Positions 47,901-53,795 of a stretch of DNA of 64,000 bases are shown in pieces (the first letter of the stretch is position 1; each line of letters starts with the position of its first letter). A program made the position numbers and the translations under genes. The stretch is from assembly GCA_009760855.2 (NCBI GenBank), contig WPIO01000058.1, positions 1,333,501 to 1,397,500 of the forward strand, written 5' to 3'. Under the pieces are notes generated by a model, which saw only the letters and a program-made list of their open reading frames with translations, made no database searches and was not told the origin of the DNA. The stretch is from Cristatella mucedo. Lineage: Eukaryota > Bryozoa > Phylactolaemata > Cristatellidae.

Positions 47901-49257
47901 TTAAGCTATTGATCTGATTATTTGTAGCCTCTCGAATCTTATTGTTGCTTATTGCCTTTTGTAAAAAGGATGGCATTTCGTACCACATTTGCTGGCGAGG
48001 CGATTAAAAAACTTTAAGTTGTTTGTATTTATCACAAAGAAGCAACCTGCATTTGGAATTTTCTGTAGATATAGGTATTCTCTCATGCAGGTGATTTTGT
48101 TTAGACGGACATATTCTGAGCACGATATGTCACATTATCTGTCATTAGCGAACGATCAATTAAAAGTTTTGCAATGATCCTCTATGTGGTGTACTAAAGC
48201 TGGATCGGCTGCGTTGGGGAGGCGGTTCATGAGTAATTGCCACTGCATTTCAAAATTTGGTTATTGACCACCACACCTCTGTAGTTGTCAATGGACAAAT
48301 GATGAAAAATTCTCAGCTTCCTATAAATCGTTGCTTGCTCTGCCGCCCTGGCTTGGCCCAGGGGTTAAGTTGCTCGCCTATGACGACCGAGGTCGTGGGC
48401 TTCCGTCCCTAGAGAGATATAAAGTGCCCTAAGGACACTAAAAAAAATGAAATATAAATAAACAAATGTATATATTTATGTAAGAAAAACATATTTTGGT
48501 GCAGGTCGAAGAGCAAAGCATTTCTTTGGCTATTCTGCTTTTGTTCATTCAATATCAAGCTAATATAACTTGCTGGAGCACCTTATGATACCGGATGAGC
48601 TGGCTATGGATGCTTACGAACCGCTGGTCTGCAACTGTGCTGCAGATCCTAAAGAGACGCATGTCGTGGTGCAAGGATGCCAGGCACTTCGTCAACACCA
48701 GAACGCACGCATTGAAGTACCAGCGCCAGACGGCAGCAGCATCGAAGGCAACGTCTTCCACGCGCAGGCAGGCAGACCAGAAGCAAGCCTCGTGGAAGCT
48801 GTCCTCCAGCTATGCAGCTCGAGGTGGCGGCAGAGGAGGAAGCAGTGGGGGAGGCTGCGACTCGGCCGGCTCCTCGCCCAGCAGCAGCCACAGCTGTGGC
48901 TGCAGCAACCGCAGCCCCTGCGACTTGCTCTCGAGGTCAGAGGTAACGGCCTTGCCCACCTACGGCCTTGCACGGTCATCTCGCTCAAGTGGGAGATGGA
49001 CTCCTGCCTGCAGTCTCTGTGACTGCGACGAGCCCGACGGCATGCTGCTGCAGCCTGCCAGATCCTGGCAGCAACTGTCCAGGAAATGGACTGCAATGGC
49101 GTCGCGAGTCACCGACAGCTTGCCAGCGACGTTTCGTATGGGCCAGGTGGTCGACCTCCGACGTCGAATGACCTCCATTAGCACGTACAAGAGCAAGATG
49201 AGGCTACAGCGAAGCACGTCCGGCAGTTCACTGGAAATAACGCTAAGCAGTGAATGA
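32845..49257 (+). CDS. BAIAP3: BAIAP3 / Munc13-4 (UNC13D) family vesicle-priming protein, 24 exons, 5' end unresolved
   Basis: Proteins of this family bridge secretory vesicles to SNAREs at the plasma membrane and promote Ca2+-triggered fusion of granules and dense-core vesicles. Twenty-four exons join to about 1,400 codons. The order matches the family: an N-terminal helix starting MYRHLVQCV, a C2A domain with GLSDPYC and LWDSD, a MUN region (exons 6-19) containing MHD1 (SSVDVLACF, YQTWFNSAVVFWLQ) and MHD2, a C2B domain (VTLELCP, HIGEAFIEL), and the family's terminal element (ILKRRMSWCKDARHFV, like ILQLLEGRKGDREAQVFV of Munc13-4). Phases agree at every junction except exon 22-23. Most introns from exon 5 to exon 20 are phase 0. 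The first supported exon starts in phase 0, so at least one upstream exon or a start inside this exon is needed. Vertebrate BAIAP3 and UNC13D are about 1,100-1,200 residues, so this protein is longer. The family is certain; BAIAP3 versus UNC13D cannot be settled by eye, and an invertebrate copy may be co-orthologous to both. Confidence 0.93.
34049..34111. repeat. GAT and GAG trinucleotide repeats
   Basis: GATGATGATGATG-type units followed by GGAGGAGGAG-type units inside intron 1. Confidence 0.88.
34700..34822 (+). mobile_element. LINE-A 3' end relic in intron 1
   Basis: AATGCCTAGAAAGAGGTCTA then GTTCTCTAAGATGCTAAGCA and a degenerate ATTATT tail mark a diverged 3' end of the family inside the BAIAP3-like gene. 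Confidence 0.6.
35116..35242 (+). CDS. BAIAP3: BAIAP3-like exon 2: start of C2A
   Basis: The exon runs from TTTCAG| to AACG|GTGAGG and ends in phase 1. It encodes LFHISPAHEAH, then RDVVLRVTVLEAKGIRAMDDN. This is the first C2 beta strands and the start of calcium loop 1, with the first loop aspartates in place. The preceding intron is about 2.2 kb. Confidence 0.9.
35485..35848 (+). CDS. BAIAP3: BAIAP3-like exon 3: C2A with long Ser/Lys insert
   Basis: The acceptor is GTTTTCAG| and the donor CACT|GTGAGT; the exon starts in phase 1 and ends in phase 2. It opens with LSDPYCMLSMLN, completing G-L-S-D-P-Y-C across the splice. About 75 residues rich in Ser and Lys follow (for example SKLRKSFRKSFSG). 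The C2 fold resumes with TTKYETLNPVWNEQFTL, the typical strand that ends in NPVWNE. The same insertion point carries a shorter insert in mammalian BAIAP3 and UNC13D. Confidence 0.92.
36759..36872 (+). CDS. BAIAP3: BAIAP3-like exon 4: C2A calcium loop 3
   Basis: The exon lies between TTTTGCTAG| and AAGAA|GTAAGT, entering and leaving in phase 2. It encodes KVTDLEKEELHLHLWDSDAD, in which LWDSD supplies the loop 3 acidic ligands, then NFKNIDKKCGFK. This corresponds to FHLDMWDLD in human Munc13-4. Confidence 0.9.
37117..37198 (+). CDS. BAIAP3: BAIAP3-like exon 5: end of C2A
   Basis: The exon runs from CTTCCAG| to TTAAAA|GTAAGC. The sequence NLLKHIKQTVEHGKMIDDFI continues to GYVSIPLK, the DDF(I/L)G strand that precedes the last C2A strand. 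The exon ends in phase 0. Confidence 0.9.
37440..37652 (+). CDS. BAIAP3: BAIAP3-like exon 6: C2A last strand into MUN region
   Basis: The acceptor TTTGCTTAG| was chosen over the nearby GGCAG|CAG because only it keeps phase 0. The exon encodes SILATGSSKWYDI, then TREGQISLQLQFE (last C2 strand), then RDYCDVTSRLMELEAKDE, matching the first MUN helix. The donor is GGCG|GTGAGC in phase 0. Confidence 0.88.
37818..38072 (+). CDS. BAIAP3: BAIAP3-like exon 7: MUN region
   Basis: The acceptor is CTCACTTGCAG| and the donor CTGAG|GTGAGC, both phase 0. The 85 codons include YGGFFSEPSRTILRLFAIQ, equivalent to SWDGSLSPQAATVLFLHAT of Munc13-4, and AICSAIQEIDELYVLAEKG. The frame is also open upstream of the acceptor, so a longer exon from an earlier acceptor cannot be excluded. 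Confidence 0.85.
38202..38441 (+). CDS. BAIAP3: BAIAP3-like exon 8: MUN region
   Basis: The exon runs from CTGTACAG| to TTCAG|GTTTGT, phase 0 at both ends, 80 codons. It encodes VEDYINHSFSNLEDLPQLFP, KIDSVIRLLQQKIW and SIRRIASLVTRRIQ. These helices match [20 protein letters not shown] and the following segment of Munc13-4. Confidence 0.9.
38615..38911 (+). CDS. BAIAP3: BAIAP3-like exon 9: MUN region with Gly/Ser/Ala insert
   Basis: The acceptor is CCGTTCAG| and the donor ACCG|GTGAGA, both phase 0. ADVTYWLKSSLV is the start of a helix. A low-complexity Gly/Ser/Ala stretch of about 35 residues follows, then LELMELLIGMIETATAYIQP and SIDVNFPKTVVLALDRP. The insert is not found in the mammalian proteins as I know them. 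Confidence 0.88.
38965..39040 (+). mobile_element. LINE-A 3' end relic in intron 9
   Basis: AAGTGCCTACAGAGAGACTG then AGTTCTCTGAGGGTGCTATA and TATTATTATT. It is a short 3'-terminal copy sense to the host gene. Confidence 0.75.
39210..39370 (+). CDS. BAIAP3: BAIAP3-like exon 10: start of MHD1
   Basis: The exon runs from CTGTTACAG| to ATGAG|GTCAGC, entering in phase 0 and leaving in phase 2. It encodes LSIRAQELLLALEEYQK and SLRLHMALKAFLKSAKHYF, aligned with YISLKELCQLRMS of Munc13-4. Confidence 0.9.
40483..40506 (+). CDS. BAIAP3: BAIAP3-like exon 11: 24-base microexon
   Basis: A pyrimidine-rich acceptor (TTTTCCTACAG|) and a donor GACAG|GTAATC frame 24 bases. They encode EGADRYD plus two split codons. 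Both flanks are phase 2, so the exon can be included or skipped without a frame change. With it, the protein reads FEM-SEGADRYDR-YCFKL, which fits the SSSERDGVLAL spacing of Munc13-4. Confidence 0.72.
41151..41277 (+). CDS. BAIAP3: BAIAP3-like exon 12: MHD1 core
   Basis: The exon runs from TCTGTTTAG| to GGAC|GTAAGT, entering in phase 2 and leaving in phase 0. YCFKLCMSKYQTWFNSAVVF then WLQSFRSECETRTIKALEID corresponds to LALDNFHRWFQPAIPSWLQ of Munc13-4, one of the clearest matches in the gene. Confidence 0.93.
41960..42940 (-). pseudogene. Tc1/mariner-like transposase relic in BAIAP3-like intron 12
   Basis: On the minus strand the N-terminal part (42,904 to 42,602) reads like a Tc1 helix-turn-helix region, ending RRPCRTIPEEQKMRVAGMSS then FTSSLKVKKE. 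The middle, with stops and frameshifts, contains TDESKFTH, WWWVMLWGC and ENDPKHT, equivalent to the SDESKF, VMVWGC and DNDPKHT motifs around the catalytic acids. The C-terminal part (42,216 to 41,989) has ESPDPIEHCWQELEHKI and LLGSMPRTLLTVIKNRCR, matching SPDLNPIEHLWRELK and SMPRRL.AVIKAKG. Codons for two residues (LN) are missing in the SPDLNPIEH motif. The element lies antisense to the host gene. I could not identify the terminal inverted repeats. It is clearly dead. Confidence 0.9.
43441..43509 (+). CDS. BAIAP3: BAIAP3-like exon 13: MHD1
   Basis: Twenty-three codons between ATTCTTCTAG| and GTGAAG|GTGAGT, phase 0 on both sides, encode FVPVDSLVKFSNSSVDVLAC then FVK. This matches the VPVDALVRHSSSAVDV motif of BAIAP3. 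The intron before it (2.2 kb) holds a Tc1-like relic. Confidence 0.92.
43734..43808 (+). CDS. BAIAP3: BAIAP3-like exon 14: MHD1
   Basis: Twenty-five codons between TTGCATAG| and CTGAC|GTGAGT in phase 0. EWTSIDIKNPDLSLMAAIKI matches the ARQLDWPDPEEAFMITVKF helix of Munc13-4. Confidence 0.9.
43914..44015 (+). CDS. BAIAP3: BAIAP3-like exon 15: end of MHD1
   Basis: The acceptor TCGCTTTCAG| opens TICDGARLYCNKIEFILERQ, which corresponds to VEDTCRLALVYCSLIKARA. The exon ends with VFDVTDQ at GATCAG|GTATTC in phase 0. Confidence 0.92.
44165..44446 (+). CDS. BAIAP3: BAIAP3-like exon 16: inter-MHD helices
   Basis: Ninety-four codons from TTTTATAG| to TTCC|GTAAGT, phase 0. LNNLEHIRVYLSKIPSLLNY aligns with [41 protein letters not shown] and ANYMTHFLSFED align with the helix entering MHD2. 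Confidence 0.94.
44538..44678 (+). CDS. BAIAP3: BAIAP3-like exon 17: MHD2
   Basis: Forty-seven codons between TTGTACAG| and GAAGGG|GTAAGC, phase 0. DPLLSYLTSNFKTLKDKLME then LVSAELWNCVLHIFDENLL is the MHD2 core, like [20 protein letters not shown] and LLWTHTLTVLVE in Munc13-4. Confidence 0.94.
45478..45510 (+). CDS. BAIAP3: BAIAP3-like exon 18: 33-base exon in MHD2
   Basis: Eleven codons, AKPEYYHMMSK, between GCATTTTAG| and AGCAAG|GTCGGT, phase 0 on both sides. It fits the loop between the two MHD2 helices and is also symmetric, so it could be skipped without a frameshift. Confidence 0.72.
45603..45776 (+). CDS. BAIAP3: BAIAP3-like exon 19: end of MHD2
   Basis: Fifty-eight codons from CGTTTTGCAG| to GATTGG|GTAAGT, phase 0. 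FFLILKGHFVNVG matches LEICFHAEGCG, and LTSQELIVDCYDMMAKHASD matches the LQAASSRELIRKYFCSRI helix. Confidence 0.92.
45900..45990 (+). CDS. BAIAP3: BAIAP3-like exon 20: linker and first C2B strands
   Basis: The exon runs from TTGCTGCAG| to GACG|GTAAGC, entering in phase 0 and leaving in phase 1. WLEGGQNVGNLVTKMGYHEG then TDGLYTVIVD lines up with [20 protein letters not shown] of Munc13-4, the approach to C2B. Confidence 0.85.
46090..46258 (+). CDS. BAIAP3: BAIAP3-like exon 21: C2B first half
   Basis: The exon runs from TCTTTCAG| to TATCT|GTAAGT, phase 1 to 2. It encodes VIGISYNDSFFERQPQLSSF, VTLELCPTCVFH, then LKTKTVSD and SFNERFYL. The strand order is that of C2B. Where the family has LDSNG(S/L)SDPFV, this protein has QPQLSSFV, so the SDP aspartate is missing. 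Confidence 0.9.
46464..46686 (+). CDS. BAIAP3: BAIAP3-like exon 22: C2B second half
   Basis: The acceptor CACTGTAG| enters in phase 2. EGLSKEAFAQRGSVAAFHLY, then KPFLTDEHIGEAFIEL, is the C2B loop 3 region. The usual D-x-D (VLDYD) is replaced by LYHYK. The exon end is uncertain: the strong donor GAA|GTGAGT at 46687 gives phase 0, which no good acceptor of the next exon matches. Weaker donors near 46610 (phase 1) or 46653 (phase 2) would fit. Confidence 0.85.
47363..47487 (+). CDS. BAIAP3: BAIAP3-like exon 23: post-C2B segment
   Basis: EAPKIRLPLLTEP matches VPQTRLPLTYP after C2B in Munc13-4, and the exon closes with ESNDFI at the good donor TTCATA|GTAAGC (phase 0). The left edge could be CATGCAG| (47363) or one of the AGs just after it (exon start 47373 or 47385). 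Which applies depends on the unresolved donor of the previous exon. Confidence 0.7.
48345..48470 (+). mobile_element. tRNA-like SINE fragment of a second type, in BAIAP3-like intron 23
   Basis: GGCCCAGGGGTTAAGTTGCT, a CGACCGAGGTCGTGGGCTTC block resembling a degraded T arm, AGTGCCCTAAGGACAC, then an A-rich tail (AAAAAAAATGAAATATAAAT). The body differs from the main SINE, so this is probably another tRNA-derived family. Confidence 0.5.
48646..49257 (+). CDS. BAIAP3: BAIAP3-like exon 24: terminal motif plus long C-terminal tail, stop TGA
   Basis: The acceptor GTGCTGCAG| is in phase 0. NDFI-ILKRRMSWCKDARHFV is the family's terminal motif. The vertebrate protein ends soon after, but here the frame stays open for another 180 or so residues rich in Ser, Gly, Arg and Cys (for example ARGGGRGGSSGGG) and stops after SSLEITLSSE. 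Two other frames are open over part of this exon. This one was chosen because of the family motif and the phase. No AATAAA polyadenylation signal is obvious close behind the stop. Confidence 0.85.
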   Translation: MLKRRMSWCKDARHFVNTRTHALKYQRQTAAASKATSSTRRQADQKQASWKLSSSYAARGGGRGGSSGGGCDSAGSSPSSSHSCGCSNRSPCDLLSRSEVTALPTYGLARSSRSSGRWTPACSLCDCDEPDGMLLQPARSWQQLSRKWTAMASRVTDSLPATFRMGQVVDLRRRMTSISTYKSKMRLQRSTSGSSLEITLSSE

Positions 49258-49891
49258 ACAGTCGTCGGATGAAATAGTTCTCAGGTGCTTTGCGTTCCGC
49301 TTGCCATTCAAAGCGCCATCAATCGATGTTGCCACAAGCAAGAGCGAGTGCTCGCTTCTATGCAGAAGGAGGGCGGATGCTGCTGGACGGCATGACGGCA
49401 CCTTCTCTGCTCCTGATGACGGCTCAGCCGACCCTCGACACCTGCAATCGCCACATACAAACCTCTAGTTGGCTCGATGCAGGCATGCCTCGAGGGCAGC
49501 TGATCAACTTTCCAATCCGTGACTGTGATCATACTTCCTGGCAGTGATGTCGTGCCAAGACGTGGCAACGTCGCCACCACTAGAACAACGTCTCACTCTT
49601 ACGAGGCTGCTGGACAGCCGATCGTTTAAATATTTATTTTTAGTCGCAGCTTTGCCCTTCCTCGCACTTGTTATTTATTCTCTGAGATTCAAGAGACTCA
49701 AAAGAGTAACATCTGACTCAGCTCATGGTGCTGCTTTGTTTGTATTGACCACCCTATGTTTGATCCAAGACTATGCATGGATATAGTACTCATAAATACT
49801 GTTTTGACACAAAAGGTCCACGTTTTCAATCTCACGAAAGATGCTGGCCGAGCGCCAACGTGTTAGTGGGCTATGGACCATTGTTACTGAT
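49258..49891 (+). other. Probable 3' untranslated region of the BAIAP3-like gene
   Basis: It lies directly after the stop codon. No canonical AATAAA is visible in this stretch; an AT-rich site (AAATATTTATTTTTAG at about 49,628) is present. The extent of the transcript is unknown. Confidence 0.45.
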
Positions 49892-50058
49892 AGCCATGAT
49901 GGCACACTAGGTAAGGCGGTTGCTTTCACGACCTCGGTCCCGAGGTCGTGGGTTCGATTCCTGTGGTGGGCGATTCTTTATCGCCACTGCAAGTGGTGGT
50001 GATAGCCGTAAAGGCTCTTCTGTCGCTATACAAAAAGAGGCTGTTTAATCAGCTAGGA
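49892..50058 (+). mobile_element. tRNA-derived SINE, well-preserved copy
   Basis: The head is tRNA-like: an A-box region (GGCACACTAGGTAAGGCGG), a hairpin (ACCTCGGTCCCGAGGT), and a perfect B box GGTTCGATTCC. A conserved body follows (TATCGCCACTGCAAGTGGTG, AGCCGTAAAGGCTCTTCTGT), ending AGCTAGGA. It is about 97 percent identical by eye to the copy at 16,553-16,719. RNA polymerase III would be expected to read such elements. Confidence 0.9.
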
Positions 50059-50244
50059 TAGCTGTGGATAGCAGGGCTAAAGAGCTATCCAGTTGCTGCA
50101 AGCATATAGTGAGAATTTGCTTTAGGGGGTGAGCCTTGACCTTGACTTGGTGTAACCAGGAGTCGCCGGAAGTATGTCAGATATCACAGTAGCTTTGCCT
50201 GTCCTCACCTAATATGCCGAGAGCAGCATTGCGTTCTCTCAACC

Positions 50245-50995
50245 TGATAATAATAATAACAATAATAATAATAATAATAATAATAATGCACTTGATAAAG
50301 CACGCTCAAAGAACTCAATCTTTTTCCAGGCGCTTTGCCTTTGCTGCAAAAAGAAACGAGATTAAACGGTTAGTAATTTCATGCTTGACAAGCAACATGA
50401 ATAACATGGTTAAGGGTGACATGCACAGGGACAGCATGCAAGTGTGGTTAGTGGAAGCATGCACAGTGTCAGCAGGCATAAGCACATGAAGGACGAGTCA
50501 CATGGACCTACTAAAGGATGTCCTAAATAGTTGTGTTTTTAAGTTCTTTTTAAATGTGGTCAGGTCAGGGAATGTTCTGATGCAAGTCGGGAAGGAGTTC
50601 AAAGCTTTGGGAGCACACGAACTAAATGCACGGTCTCCAAAGGATTTAAGGTTTGTATGAGGTATTGGTAGACTGTTGGATTCCGAAAAGCAGGTGGTAC
50701 GATGCTTAGCCTGGTGGGAGAATAGATCTGAGAGATAGGCTGGAGCCAAAGAATGAAATGACCTAAAAGTGAGCGACAAAATCTTGAATTCAATCCGTTG
50801 CTTGACTGGTAGCCAGTGCAGATCGGTGAGAAGTGGTGTGATGTGGCAGTTACGACGCTTACGACAGACAAGCCTAGCTGCGGAGTTTTGCACCAGCTTC
50901 AATCGCCTGATCGCACATGCCGGTAGGCCAGTGATTAATTCTCTTGAAATAAAAGAACAATTGGACTGGATGTTACCGAACTTAAAAGCCAAGTT
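50245..50995 (-). mobile_element. LINE-A ORF2 C-terminus, open for 164 codons, plus 3' UTR and TTA tail
   Basis: On the minus strand an uninterrupted frame (50,992 to 50,498) encodes AIRRLKLVQNSAARLVCRKR, HITPLLTDLHWLPVKQRIEF, LAPAYLSDL, FGDRAFSSCAPKALNSFPTC and LTTFKKNLKTQLFR. This is the conserved C-terminal part of CR1/L2-like LINE polyproteins. The family 3' UTR and a (TTA)n tail follow. It is 5'-truncated: the reverse transcriptase catalytic core is missing. The lack of stops suggests a fairly young insertion. Confidence 0.92.
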
Positions 50996-51368
50996 TCCCT
51001 ACCGCAGCTGTGCTGCAGGTAAGTTGAATAAAATTATTACTGAGTGGTTATATTCAAAATATTTGAGGTATGCTTGTGAGAAACATCGCTCTTAGAAAAA
51101 AGCCATCGCTGTGAGCACTTGGCGACAGTTTGTACTGGGTTTTGCTGAGACATGGCTTAGTTGGCCTCGATGTTATGCTTTTCTTGAACAAGCAGAAATG
51201 ACGCAGCTAAAGGTTAGGATCTTGGACAACTAAGGTGAAATGACAGCTTGCTGTGGTTAGTATCAATAGTAGGCCACGAATAGTAGGCCTTTGCAGATTG
51301 TCTTTTATTACTTGCAATACAGAATGGTTGGAATGGACACTGCATGGAGCTGGGTGCCGACAGTTATT

Positions 51369-51437
51369 GCTTTTGGGGCGATCCTACGACCTCTTGCAGA
51401 TCGATCGAGCGTCCTACCGATTGAGCTATCGATATTT
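51369..51437 (-). other. tRNA-like relic
   Basis: The reverse strand has TAGCTCAATCGGTAGGACGC (good A box / D arm) and an anticodon-like stem CGATC...GGTCG around a 7-base loop. The loop lacks T33, and the T arm (TAGGATCGCCCC) is not a B box. It is probably a tRNA pseudogene or SINE head. Confidence 0.4.
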
Positions 51438-52570
51438 CTGACTTACAGGCACTCTATACCGGAGAGTGAATTTTAAATTCGTGCTGTTCTTAACGTGCTC
51501 CAGCCGAACCCCGGTGTATGGCTGAGTGGGGGAGTGCATTTGCTTATAACTGCATATTTGACACCGAGCTGCAGCCATTTTGCCAGCTTCTCTTTGGGCA
51601 CCAGAGAGCGTATCCGCAGTATGAAGCCAATTTCATAAGTAAATATCTTAGAAACTCCGACGAATACGCGCTAGAAAGACTTTTACCATCAACCCGACGA
51701 CGCTGACTCAACAGCAGAGCAGAACTACAAGGCAGCGCATGCAACACGTCCTCAGCTCTTTCAAGGCGCGACAGAGCCTTCCGAGACACGCCAAGAAATA
51801 GCGAAATCCGAGGTGACCCCCACAGGTAGGTCGTTTTAGATCCCTTCTCATAGACGAATATCGTGACCGTTGTATATATAAAAATTGCAGCCGCTATTGG
51901 AAACTAGTTTCTGGATATACGTGCCGTTAAATGAACTTCCCTTTCTGGGTTCTTTAGGACCTTGGAAAAAGGTACGATTCCAAATTTTAAGAGAGCTTGA
52001 AGCTTCTTTAGCGACTCGGCCGGAAGCCTTTTAGACCCGACCAGAGAGAATTGATGGGCTGATTTTAAGCGCCTGAAGCTGTGCTCGGACGCGTGGCCCT
52101 ACAGGATTTCGCAGCCCCATCTATAATGAGAACTCGGCGGTATTGTGACATTACCGGCATCGCGTCGGGTAGCTCTCCCGAAAATGCGCGCCCAAATGCA
52201 TGCCACCTGGAAAGGCTCTTTAGCTTCTCTTGGAAGTTGCCCGTTTCCGGTACTCCGAGGCTTCGCGTCGAGGAGGAGCCGCTCGCTCGGGCCCCGTCTA
52301 AAGGGAAATACCTATCCCCATTTGGAGAGCATGCAGCTTCGCTCCGAAATGCACGACCCCTGCCTGCAGGTTCTCCAAGCAACCTTTCTACAAATTGCAT
52401 TATTCCTTTCGAGGCTCTAAAATAATGATCGCCTCCTTTAGCAAGATTGCGGCCCACAACGGAAATCGACTCCGAAAATGCCCGCCGGTGGAGCCGCTGC
52501 AGTCGCTTATTTAGCCGCGTCAAAAAGTAGCGGCTGTTGCCCCCCCCCACAAGAGCAGTTCCAACGGAGC

Positions 52571-52600
52571 AGTACCTGACGGTCAGTACCTGACGGGTGC
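52571..52600. repeat. 14-base tandem duplication
   Basis: CAGTACCTGACGG occurs twice, separated by one base. Confidence 0.85.
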
Positions 52601-53699
52601 CGAGCGCCGCTCCGGTAAGTAGCACGGTAGCCGCCCACGGGCTAAGCCGGTGCCTGGTTTTCTAGGAAGGGGGTTTGGAGACAATGCGCCTACGCGGTGG
52701 CGCGCTTGCGACGCACCTCTTCCGGATCGCATACCGGGGGCGTCGAAGCCCCCACCACCAAAGGCCAAGGCCAAGGCCTCGCCTACCCGTACGCTTGACT
52801 GATGTGTTCCCAGCTTGAATAATTCGTTGTCGGCTATCGCGTTCGCCGTCGCGCCTCCGCCAAAAGAGAGGTCGCGCCAGCAGCTCTTGCGACGGTTCAA
52901 AACGTGGTCAGGAACTGTGTTGCCTATTAATTAATAGAGCCGCTCCGGACGCTTTTGAAAACAGCTAGGCATGGGGAGATAGGAGAGCATAGCGCAAGCG
53001 GGCATTCACCTACCGGCATTCATACACTGGCAGGCTGTACCGACCGAGGTGACCGTACATTAGGGGTACGGTCGTTTTCTCGTCTCGAAATGGCATCGCT
53101 GATAATATTGAATTATTTTATATTGAATATTACCCGACGTTGAATCATTTCCCGTGCAAGCAAATTTTACAGCTAGAAAAGGTGTAGCATGAATTCAGTA
53201 TACAGTGTGCAAAAATTGACATGTTCTTGTTTGTGCGTGTCACGTCTAGCCTTGTTATACTTGCTGTCATTAAGCGTGCTACTGTTCTATTACAGTGACT
53301 CCGGCGGCAGCTGTTCTTGTGGAGTCTCACGGCGACACAGCGCGGATGTGAGCGGTCAACGACAGTCAATCTAGATTTCCCCAAACGCGTACATGTACGC
53401 GAGGTCGACGAGCCACAGCAGCCGTCAAATGGCTCAACTATTGGCCGCAGGTTCGGAGTGCATCCGTGTCGGGGCGCTAATTACAACACCAGCATGAATC
53501 CAGCGCACACAACGCAACGTCCCTTCCCCTATAGAATGGAGTGCTGCGTGGCACGCAACATCCGCTACATCAAAGGCTGCGGACGATGCGCCGAATCAAT
53601 AGCCCAACCACCTGCTGCAGGCGGGCATACTTTAGTAGTCGGCTGCTGCTGCGCTAACTGCAATAGTAGAAGCAGCAGGCGTACTCAACACTACCACTA

Positions 53700-53795
53700 G
53701 CCATTCAATTGCGCTTCTTTTGCAGCAAATTTTAAAGTGCTTAGAAAGTGATTGAGTTCTCTAATGACACTATTACAAATATTATTTTCGTTGCA
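53700..53795 (+). mobile_element. LINE-A 3' end relic
   Basis: CATTCAATTGCGCTTCTTTT, GCAGCAAATTTTAAAGTGCT and GATTGAGTTCTCTAATGACA are a diverged family 3' end, with an ATATTATTTT remnant of the tail. Confidence 0.75.

Larger units (their letters stand above)
51000..53699. other. GC- and CpG-rich region with unknown open frames
   Basis: From about 52.0 kb the base composition changes to CpG-rich DNA. A 186-codon minus-strand frame (52,625-52,065) contains three spaced RAF-S/R-E-like words, and a 127-codon + frame (53,317-53,700) is Cys-rich near its end (ECCVARN, GCCCANC). No domain is recognised and neither is called as a gene. Confidence 0.4.

Noticed and set aside
48570..49022. 150-codon frame starting LEHLMIPDELAMDAYEPLVC over exon 24
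   Set aside because: The frame with ILKRRMSWCKDARHFV matches the family terminus and is in phase with exon 23, so this one is a shadow.
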